Assembly: GCA_934693215.1 (NCBI GenBank) | Contig: CAKUVB010000064.1 | Location: 1 to 8,823 of the forward strand | From: an uncultured Candidatus Melainabacteria bacterium | GTDB taxonomy: Bacteria > Cyanobacteriota > Vampirovibrionia > Gastranaerophilales > Gastranaerophilaceae | Length of the DNA stretch: 8,823 bases | Reading direction: 5' to 3' | In this document: in pieces, positions 1 through 5,375 of the stretch | Layout of the letters: each line of letters starts with the position of its first letter | How positions within the stretch are numbered: position 1 is the first letter of the stretch | Made by a program: the position numbers and the translations under genes | The notes under the pieces: model-generated | Database searches by the model: none | Seen by the model: only the letters and a program-made list of their open reading frames with translations | What the model was told of the DNA's origin: nothing

Positions 1-492
1 AGCCAACCCTGCACCACTTACTGCTTGATAAGTAGATACGATTAATCTGTTTATTTTTGCTTTTTCATGTAAAGGTTTCAAAACTAACATCAATTGAGAT
101 GTTGAGCAATTTGGATTTGCAATTATACCTTTATGCTTTTTCAAATCTTCATCATTTACATATGCAATAACAAGAGGTACATCTTTGTCCATTCTGAATG
201 CACTTGAGTTATCAATAATCAGACCACCACGTTTTACAATTTCTGGTGCAAATTTTTGACTTGTAGAACCACCGGCTGATGCCATTACAATATCAACCCC
301 ATCGAAAGATTCTGGTGTTGCTTCTTCTACAGTGTATTCTTGCCCTTTGAACGTTATCTTAGAACCTGCACTTTTTGCACTTGATAAGAATTTTATCGTT
401 TCGTATTCAACTCCTAATTCTTCAGTGATTTTTGTAATTTCTCTACCTACAACACCTGTAGCACCTAAAATAGCAATATGCGGTTTTCTCAT
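1..492 (-). CDS. asd: Aspartate-semialdehyde dehydrogenase, C-terminus beyond the window
   Basis: Asd reduces aspartyl phosphate with NADPH to aspartate semialdehyde, the branch point to lysine/diaminopimelate, threonine and methionine. It is a cytoplasmic enzyme. I read 164 residues from an ATG at 492, open to the window edge; the family usually has about 330-370, so roughly half is present. The N-terminus has the NADP-binding motif GATGVVG at residues 10-16. NSSAFR lies at 95-100, the active-site cysteine motif NPNCSTSQ at 126-133 (Cys129), and the conserved YQAVSGAG at 155-162. AAGGA sits 7 bases before the ATG; another ATG 5 bases upstream stops after two codons, so 492 is the start. It follows dapB after 30 bases on the same strand and is probably cotranscribed. 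One oddity is VIAYVN at about 109-113 where relatives usually have VVPEVN. The family assignment is secure. Confidence 0.96.
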   Translation of the reverse strand, partial: MRKPHIAILGATGVVGREITKITEELGVEYETIKFLSSAKSAGSKITFKGQEYTVEEATPESFDGVDIVMASAGGSTSQKFAPEIVKRGGLIIDNSSAFRMDKDVPLVIAYVNDEDLKKHKGIIANPNCSTSQLMLVLKPLHEKAKINRLIVSTYQAVSGAGLA

Positions 493-522
493 CTCATTTT
501 CCTTATTCTTACTAACTACCTA

Positions 523-1272
523 TTACATTATATTTTCTAAACCATATATGAATTCTGGTTGTTTTACAACATGTTTTACTGCCATCAATACTCCCGGCAT
601 GTAGCATTCTCTATTCATTGAATCATGTCTTATTTTAAAAGTTTGTCCTGATGAACCAAACAAGACTTCTTGAGATGCAATATATCCTGGCATTCTAACA
701 GAATGAATGTGAATATCAGAATAAGATATTCCACCTCTTGCACCTTTAATTGTTTCAGTTTCAGGACAGTTTCCTGTAACAAAAGATTTTTCAGAAGCCT
801 CAGACATCATTAATGCTGTTTTTACAGCAGTACCTGATGGAGCATCTTTCTTTTGGTTATGATGAAGTTCTATAATTTCTGCATTATCAAAATACTTTGC
901 AGCCTGTTTTGCAAACATCATCATCAAAACTGCACCAGTTGAAAAATTTGGAGCAATCAAACAAGATACCTTGTTTTTTTCTGACAAAGATTTTAAATTT
1001 GCGATTTGTTCATCAGACAGGCCTGTTGTACCTATTACAATATTGATTCCATTATTTAAACAATATTGTGCATTTTCATAAATACTTTTAGGTTGTGTAA
1101 AATCAACCAAAACATCAATTTTTTGAGCTTGTGCTGCATTTTCTATTGAAGAATATTCGCCATCAATAATATCAATTTGTGCAACTAAACTAAGCTCTTT
1201 ATCGTCATTTACGGCTTTTACAACCTCTTTTCCCATTTTGCCATTTGAACCGCAAACTGCAACATTAATCAT
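523..1272 (-). CDS. dapB: 4-hydroxy-tetrahydrodipicolinate reductase
   Basis: DapB reduces 4-hydroxy-tetrahydrodipicolinate to tetrahydrodipicolinate with NAD(P)H, in the lysine/meso-diaminopimelate pathway that feeds peptidoglycan. The 249-residue protein is complete and close to the usual 240-275. The N-terminal Rossmann motif is GSNGKMG (8-14), followed by DFTQP (58-62), GTTG (81-84) and APNFSTG (108-114). The signature ELHHNQKKDAPSGTA spans 135-149. By alignment with the E. coli enzyme, His137 corresponds to the catalytic His159 and Lys141 to Lys163. GGAAGGA lies about 7 bases before the ATG at 1272, which supports this start. asd follows 30 bases downstream, so the two enzymes, one on each side of the DapA step, form an operon. 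A possible promoter and a small inverted repeat lie just upstream. Identification is very secure. Confidence 0.97.
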   Translation of the reverse strand: MINVAVCGSNGKMGKEVVKAVNDDKELSLVAQIDIIDGEYSSIENAAQAQKIDVLVDFTQPKSIYENAQYCLNNGINIVIGTTGLSDEQIANLKSLSEKNKVSCLIAPNFSTGAVLMMMFAKQAAKYFDNAEIIELHHNQKKDAPSGTAVKTALMMSEASEKSFVTGNCPETETIKGARGGISYSDIHIHSVRMPGYIASQEVLFGSSGQTFKIRHDSMNRECYMPGVLMAVKHVVKQPEFIYGLENIM

Positions 1273-1307
1273 TTGTTTATCCTTCCCATTTTATTAGTTT
1301 TGTATTC

Positions 1308-1323
1308 AGTATTACACAATACT
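1308..1323. repeat. Small inverted repeat in the dapB leader
   Basis: AGTATT and AATACT are perfect 6-base arms around the 4-base spacer ACAC. The repeat lies between the proposed dapB promoter and the dapB Shine-Dalgarno. It could be an operator half-site pair or a weak RNA hairpin, but at this AT content a chance dyad is also possible. Confidence 0.3.
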
Positions 1324-1340
1324 AATAAAATTAAAAGAAT

Positions 1341-1369
1341 ATGTTAAATTTATTACGTTTTAAGCTCAA
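1341..1369 (-). promoter_or_regulatory. Candidate promoter for dapB-asd
   Basis: On the minus strand TTGAGC (1369-1364) and TAACAT (1346-1341) are separated by exactly 17 bases. Each matches the sigma-70 consensus at 4 of 6 positions. Transcription would start near 1334 and give a leader of about 60 bases. That is too short for a lysine riboswitch. The match is modest in such AT-rich DNA. Confidence 0.3.
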
Positions 1370-1385
1370 TTAATGAAAAATAATA

Positions 1386-1706
1386 TTATCCTTGAGAAAC
1401 TTCATTTTTTGCAACTTTGTACGCATTATATCCAGTCACTAAAACTAAAGCACCTTGCAATATTTTTGCAGGTACAGAACCTGTTTTTGTTTTTAACACT
1501 TTTGAAGCCAGTTTATCAAGAAGTAAACCTACACTATACCAACAAAAACCATTAATACCTCCGATAACTAAAGGGTGCATATTCAAGCGTTTAGTACCTC
1601 TTAATGGGACATTTGAAATAGTTGGATTTGGCGGAGTTTTTCGTTCTGATTTCTCCTTCATAAAAGCTATATTACGGTTTAAATTAGTTACCGAAACATT
1701 ATTCAT
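1386..1706 (-). CDS. Small putative membrane protein, unknown function
   Basis: I do not recognise this 106-residue protein. Residues 1-43 are polar and basic and contain NIAFMKEKSERK, probably disordered. Residues 44-64 (HPLVIGGINGFCWYSVG and onward) are glycine-rich and hydrophobic, and 80-96 (AKILQGALVLVTGYNAY) form a second hydrophobic stretch. This suggests a hairpin of two membrane segments or membrane-associated helices. The start is ATG 1706, because AAAAGGTG lies 6 bases before it; an in-frame GTG at 1715 would overlap that Shine-Dalgarno. No signal peptide is apparent. It lies upstream of dapB on the same strand (113 bases apart) and is divergent from the paralog pair. The opposite strand also has a 109-codon ORF here, but that one lacks a ribosome binding site and its composition looks unnatural. 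It is probably a real gene, though its function cannot be inferred. Confidence 0.65.
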   Translation of the reverse strand: MNNVSVTNLNRNIAFMKEKSERKTPPNPTISNVPLRGTKRLNMHPLVIGGINGFCWYSVGLLLDKLASKVLKTKTGSVPAKILQGALVLVTGYNAYKVAKNEVSQG

Positions 1707-1859
1707 AAAACACACCTTTTATTCTACACATTCATATAAACCATAAATTTAATAAAATTTGCGGGTTTATTAATTTTTTTTAAGATTTCCTATGAGAAAA
1801 ACAAAAAAAAATATTTTTAGACATTATCTTAAATGCAGACAAAATTAAAACTTACAATT

Positions 1860-1937
1860 ATGAATTTAATTGACGAAATAATAAATAAATATATGACCGC
1901 TCAAACCTCTAAAAACATTGGAGGTTTATTATGCTGA
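1860..1937 (+). CDS. Possible 25-codon leader ORF
   Basis: An ATG at 1860 opens a 25-residue frame starting MNLIDEIINKYMTAQ and ending GGLLC, with its TGA at 1935-1937. The stop overlaps the first seven bases of the next gene, and the frame crosses the hairpin that covers that gene's Shine-Dalgarno. A ribosome translating it would open the hairpin and stop beside the next start. An internal ATG at 1893 would give a 14-residue version. No Shine-Dalgarno is visible for either start, and the promoter proposed at 1870-1897 would exclude the longer form. An ORF this short can easily arise by chance. Confidence 0.25.
   Translation: MNLIDEIINKYMTAQTSKNIGGLLC
1870..1897 (+). promoter_or_regulatory. 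Candidate promoter for the paralog pair
   Basis: TTGACG (1870-1875, 5 of 6 consensus) and TATGAC (1892-1897, 4 of 6) are separated by 16 bases. The expected start of transcription is near 1904, exactly at the left arm of the Shine-Dalgarno hairpin, giving a leader of about 27 bases. The -10 is only a moderate match. Confidence 0.4.
1903..1927 (+). promoter_or_regulatory. Hairpin sequestering the Shine-Dalgarno of the first paralog
   Basis: AAACCTC (1903-1909) and GAGGTTT (1921-1927) are perfect 7-base complements around an 11-base loop. The strong Shine-Dalgarno GGAGG (1920-1924), six bases before the ATG at 1931, has four of its five bases paired in the stem. In the mRNA this would limit ribosome access unless the stem is opened by temperature, a ligand, a protein or an upstream ribosome. 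The pairing is seen directly; the regulatory role is inference. Confidence 0.55.
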
Positions 1938-3658
1938 CCATAAATCAATTCCAACAAATATACTCCATACAAAACACTAAAACTCATAAAAATAATCATA
2001 AACCCACACATAACAAACAAACTTTTTCAACAAAAGACAATAATATATATTTTCAAGCTCTTAAATCTTATGAAAAAGCACAAAGTGTTATGCTTGCAAA
2101 AGCAAAAGCCTGTAATAAAACTTCTCGACCAATAACAAAAGAAAGTGCTTCAAAAGAATTTAATGAACTATTTACAGAATACAAACAAGATTTGCACGAA
2201 ACCTCAATTTCAGACATTGATAACTCTATAAAGGCTCTAGAACAAATCCACCCTAAAAATAAAATCTTATCAACAATGCAACAAGCGACACAATTTGCCA
2301 GTATAAAAAGTATTAAACATATCGTTACTCGACTTAATAAAGATAATATCGGAATGATTGGTGATGTTTCTAACACAAACCAACCTGAATTTGTAAAAAA
2401 CAATTTTGGATTAAATATGACTCTACATTATTTAATACAAAAGAAAAAAATGGGAGATTTATCCGGAAATAATAATGCAATTTTTTTAGACAAAAACAAA
2501 CTTGCTCAATTAAAAAAAGACTCCATAAAAAATCCTTCTAACATAGAAAGTTTAATTAAAAACCCACAAAACAAATTTTACATTTTATCCGGTTTTGATA
2601 ATGGTATAAATTTTTTAAATAGAAACAAAAACTTATTTGAAAACACTAAAGAAATTATATCAAAAGATAATATTGATACTGATATAATCAATCAAGCAAA
2701 AGAATTAGGAATCAAACCAATTATTATAAAAAATACTAATAAACCAACAAAAGAAAACATCTATAACCAAATGCGTCCTGAACAAATGTCAAAAGAAGAA
2801 CTTAATGCAGTTATAGATGCTAGTATTATTAATTTATTTAAAATTCCTAATGCAGACACTCAAAGCAAAGTAAAAACTGACACAATTAAATATTTACATA
2901 ACAACCTACTTGTTGTTAGTCCAGAATCTATGTCTAATGGATTTGCTAATATGCATCAAAATATTATCAAATACAACAAATCTATTAATAAAAGTGAAAA
3001 AGACTTGTTATTCTGTATCCCTGATTCTGAAAAAAGCTATGGATTAATTAATCACCAATATCAACTAACAAACAACATTGACAAAAATAAATTCATTGAT
3101 ATGGAAACAGTTCTAGATAATATTAATTCTCCAAAACTAAAAAATAAAACAATAGTATTCCTTGACGATTGTGCGATTTCAGGGAATTCGATGACTGACA
3201 ACTTTTTCCCATTTACAGAAAGAATGGATAATATTAATCAACAAAACATCAATTTTATTTATGCACCTCTTTTAATAACAACAAAAGGTAGTAATAAAAT
3301 TCAAGAAGTACTTAATAAAAACAACCGAAAACAAGATAAAATTTTGTTTCACAAACAAATAAATAATGATTGGGAAAAAGATATAAAAAATCCAAACCTT
3401 CTTAGCCATGTTTTAGGAAAAACAGCATTTGGCACACAATGGCAATACAATGAAAAACCTTGTGTAATATTCCCATATATGGCCCCTGACAACAATTGTA
3501 GTTTTGCAGCAAACATCGCATTATTGCACGACATAAACCATAACGAATGTAAAACAAATGATTATATGCATAGAATCAAGTCTGCATCAATGACTACATT
3601 CTCTATATCTAAATTGTCTAAAGAATTATTAGAGGAGTGTAATAATGCAATCTATTAA
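1931..3658 (+). CDS. Uncharacterised protein with PRTase-like C-terminal domain, first paralog
   Basis: I do not recognise the full-length family of this 575-residue protein. Residues 1-75 are Asn/Lys/Gln-rich and probably disordered, with IYFQAL at 39-44. Residues 76-300 form a conserved N-terminal region with KILSTMQQATQFA (111-123), FGLN (159-162), AIFLDKNKL (183-191), LSGFDNGINFLNR (219-231) and MRPEQMSKEELNAVIDAS (281-298). Residues 320-535 resemble a divergent type I phosphoribosyltransferase. IPDSEKSYGLINHQYQ (363-378) fits the loop after an early strand, and IVFLDDCAISGNS (408-420) gives DDxxxSGxS, the spacing of the PRPP-binding signature. FIYAPL and ILFHK would be later strands. A conserved WxxDI (481-485) and CVIFPYMAPDN (511-521) follow. 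There is no signal peptide or membrane segment, so it is probably cytoplasmic. The start is set by GGAGG six bases upstream. The gene overlaps its paralog by 14 bases. Activity and substrate are unknown; it could be a degenerate, nucleotide-sensing PRTase fold. Confidence 0.9.
   Translation: MLTINQFQQIYSIQNTKTHKNNHKPTHNKQTFSTKDNNIYFQALKSYEKAQSVMLAKAKACNKTSRPITKESASKEFNELFTEYKQDLHETSISDIDNSIKALEQIHPKNKILSTMQQATQFASIKSIKHIVTRLNKDNIGMIGDVSNTNQPEFVKNNFGLNMTLHYLIQKKKMGDLSGNNNAIFLDKNKLAQLKKDSIKNPSNIESLIKNPQNKFYILSGFDNGINFLNRNKNLFENTKEIISKDNIDTDIINQAKELGIKPIIIKNTNKPTKENIYNQMRPEQMSKEELNAVIDASIINLFKIPNADTQSKVKTDTIKYLHNNLLVVSPESMSNGFANMHQNIIKYNKSINKSEKDLLFCIPDSEKSYGLINHQYQLTNNIDKNKFIDMETVLDNINSPKLKNKTIVFLDDCAISGNSMTDNFFPFTERMDNINQQNINFIYAPLLITTKGSNKIQEVLNKNNRKQDKILFHKQINNDWEKDIKNPNLLSHVLGKTAFGTQWQYNEKPCVIFPYMAPDNNCSFAANIALLHDINHNECKTNDYMHRIKSASMTTFSISKLSKELLEECNNAIY
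2768..2820 (+). repeat. 53-base perfect direct repeat, copy 1
   Basis: This stretch, encoding QMRPEQMSKEELNAVIDA, is identical base for base to 4482-4534 in the second paralog, including every third codon position. Other peptides shared by the two genes use different synonymous codons. It suggests recent gene conversion or a nucleotide-level constraint. Confidence 0.95.
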
Positions 3659-5366
3659 TCCTATTTTGATATCTAACAACAACATATATTCTGGCATCTC
3701 TTACAAAACAAAAACCAATAACATGCCAGAAACTCATCACAAATCAAACAAACAACTAAAGTATCTCAACAATTCAACATCTTCACCAATAAATTTTGGG
3801 GCTTATCATAATATTCAAATTTCAGAAGTAAAAAATCTCACAACAAAACGTATACCTTTTAGAGATTCTTCTCTCAAACAGTTTGAAAAAGTTTATACAG
3901 ATTATCACGATTCCTTAAACGAAGTTTCTATTGAAGATATAAAAAAAGCCGTAAATAACATTGAAAAAACAACTGATTACCCAAGAGAAAAAATACTTTC
4001 AACAATGCAACAAGCTACACAATTTGCAAACATTCGAAGTCTTAATACAGTTATCGAAACTTTAAAAAATAATGATATTATGGAAGTCGGAAAAATAAAC
4101 CAAACAAACCCACTAACACAAAAAATGTTTGGCTTAAATAGTTCATTAAATTATTTAATTGTCCAAAAATTTATGGGAGTTATGAGAGGTGAGAAAAAAG
4201 CTGTATTTTTGGATAAAAACAAATTAGATGAAATAAGTTCTTCTCAAGCCTGCAAAGATGCTATAAAAAATAATGGAAATGATATTAAATTTTTTGTTCT
4301 ATCCGGATTTAATAATGGTATTAATTTTTTAAATAGAACAAAAGACTTAGAACAAACAACACGAGAATTATTAAAACATGACAACATTGATGCTGATGTA
4401 ATTAATCAAGCGAAAAAACTAGGTATCAAACCTATTATTATCAAAAATGAACAAGAACCAACTATTGAAAATATATATATGCAAATGCGTCCTGAACAAA
4501 TGTCAAAAGAAGAACTTAATGCAGTTATAGATGCCAGTCTTTTTGACAGATTACAAGATCCACAACAAAGATGTGATGTAAAATCTGATATAATACAACA
4601 TCTTGATAACGCTCTTGTCGTTTTAACACCGGAATCTATGGCTAAAGGTTTAAAAAATATACATCAACATATTACTGAGATTAATACATCTTTAGGAAAA
4701 AACGATAATGATATTACATATATAATACCGACATCTGAAAAAAGTTATAGCTTAATAAACCATCAATATCAGTTAATTAATAATATTGAAACAAATAAAT
4801 TTGTAAATTTGTTAAATATAAGAAAGAAACTATCAGAACCTGAAATGAAAAACAAAACCTTTGTTATATTAGATGATAGTGCATTGTCCGGAGAATCATT
4901 AAGCGAAAAATTAGCAACTTTTTATAATTTAAGCCTTTCAAAACTAGAAAAACAAAATAATAACATTATAATTGCACCAATTTTTAGCACTCAAGAAGGT
5001 ACAAAACATATTGAAAACTACATAACAAGAAATAATAGAAACGGAAAAGATATTTTGATTTTTGACAAAAAACAATCTCGAGTTTGGGATCAAGATATCC
5101 AAAACGAAATTGGTCTAAACCTTGCTATCGGAGATTCTTTTTATGATTTTTATAACCCAAGACCTCCAAAACCTTGCGTAGTTTTTCCTTATATGGCACC
5201 TGATAACGATAGTGAATTTGCCGGAAATATAGCCTTATTACATAATATATTTTATAGACTAAACGGAACAACCAAAGACTATAGACTTGAAGGAATAAAA
5301 TCATATACCGCAGATAGTGCCTATATTGCTGATGTTGCTAAAGAGCTTTTATCAAATTCTAAATAA
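3645..5366 (+). CDS. Uncharacterised protein with PRTase-like C-terminal domain, second paralog
   Basis: This 573-residue protein is a full-length paralog of the preceding one. Hand alignment of residues 218-300, gap-free with the same numbering in both, gives 61 identities of 83. Residues 1-75 are low-complexity and unlike the first copy apart from INFGAY (49-54). Shared blocks are KILSTMQQATQFA (116-128), AVFLDKNKL (186-194), LSGFNNGINFLNR (219-231), MRPEQMSKEELNAVIDAS (281-298), IPTSEKSYSLINHQYQ (361-376), VILDDSALSGES (407-418), WDQDI (481-485) and CVVFPYMAPDN (511-521). The DDxxxSGxS loop supports a PRTase-like fold, here with Ser for Cys after the acidic pair. GAGGAG (3632-3637) lies inside the end of the upstream gene, 7 bases before the ATG, so the two are very likely translationally coupled and may form a heteromer. 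It converges on purB with 9 bases between stops. Function is unknown. Confidence 0.9.
   Translation: MQSINPILISNNNIYSGISYKTKTNNMPETHHKSNKQLKYLNNSTSSPINFGAYHNIQISEVKNLTTKRIPFRDSSLKQFEKVYTDYHDSLNEVSIEDIKKAVNNIEKTTDYPREKILSTMQQATQFANIRSLNTVIETLKNNDIMEVGKINQTNPLTQKMFGLNSSLNYLIVQKFMGVMRGEKKAVFLDKNKLDEISSSQACKDAIKNNGNDIKFFVLSGFNNGINFLNRTKDLEQTTRELLKHDNIDADVINQAKKLGIKPIIIKNEQEPTIENIYMQMRPEQMSKEELNAVIDASLFDRLQDPQQRCDVKSDIIQHLDNALVVLTPESMAKGLKNIHQHITEINTSLGKNDNDITYIIPTSEKSYSLINHQYQLINNIETNKFVNLLNIRKKLSEPEMKNKTFVILDDSALSGESLSEKLATFYNLSLSKLEKQNNNIIIAPIFSTQEGTKHIENYITRNNRNGKDILIFDKKQSRVWDQDIQNEIGLNLAIGDSFYDFYNPRPPKPCVVFPYMAPDNDSEFAGNIALLHNIFYRLNGTTKDYRLEGIKSYTADSAYIADVAKELLSNSK
4482..4534 (+). repeat. 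53-base perfect direct repeat, copy 2
   Basis: Identical to 2768-2820 in the first paralog. The next differing bases on both sides are a C/G difference at the left edge and T versus C in the third position of the following alanine codon at the right edge. Confidence 0.95.
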
Positions 5367-5375
5367 AAAACTAAT

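Larger units (their letters stand above)
1707..1930. other. AT-rich divergent intergenic region
   Basis: This gap of about 220 bases separates the small minus-strand membrane protein gene from the plus-strand paralog pair. Its left half is almost pure A/T with a loose inverted repeat (ATAAACC at 1736-1742, GGTTTAT at 1764-1770) followed by eight T residues. No gene reads into that repeat from the left on the plus strand. The right third carries the regulatory features listed separately. I found no convincing promoter for the minus-strand gene and no RNA gene. Confidence 0.6.

Noticed and set aside
332..604. Plus-strand ORF of 90 codons
   Set aside because: It is the shadow of the asd start and dapB end, which are both clearly coding on the minus strand.
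1273..1385. Lysine riboswitch upstream of dapB
   Set aside because: The gap is about 110 bases, shorter than that riboswitch, and no compact conserved junction sequence is seen.
1707..1714. GTG start at 1715 for the small membrane protein
   Set aside because: It would lie on the Shine-Dalgarno that is correctly spaced for the ATG at 1706.
1417..1746. Plus-strand 109-codon ORF opposite the small membrane protein (and a shorter one at 1373-1555)
   Set aside because: No ribosome binding site precedes them, and the minus-strand frame has a well-placed AAAAGGTG and coherent hydrophobic segments.
1736..1781. Inverted repeat followed by eight T residues, resembling a terminator
   Set aside because: No plus-strand gene lies upstream for it to terminate, the loop is 21 bases, and the stem is mostly A/T.
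2068..2403. Minus-strand ORF of 111 codons (and 3349-3534, 61 codons)
   Set aside because: Both lie inside the paralog genes, whose protein sequences are conserved between copies; the shadow frames are not.
2477..2503. FLDKNK in both paralogs as a HAD phosphatase motif I
   Set aside because: The HAD motif needs DxDx(T/V); here the second aspartate is replaced by Asn and no later HAD motifs are visible.
2768..4534. The 53-base repeat as an insertion sequence end or CRISPR repeat
   Set aside because: There are only two copies, both in frame within paralogous coding sequence at equivalent positions.
1931..5366. Toxin-antitoxin interpretation of the overlapping pair
   Set aside because: The partners are long, equal in size and paralogous, without a toxin motif or a small DNA-binding antitoxin.
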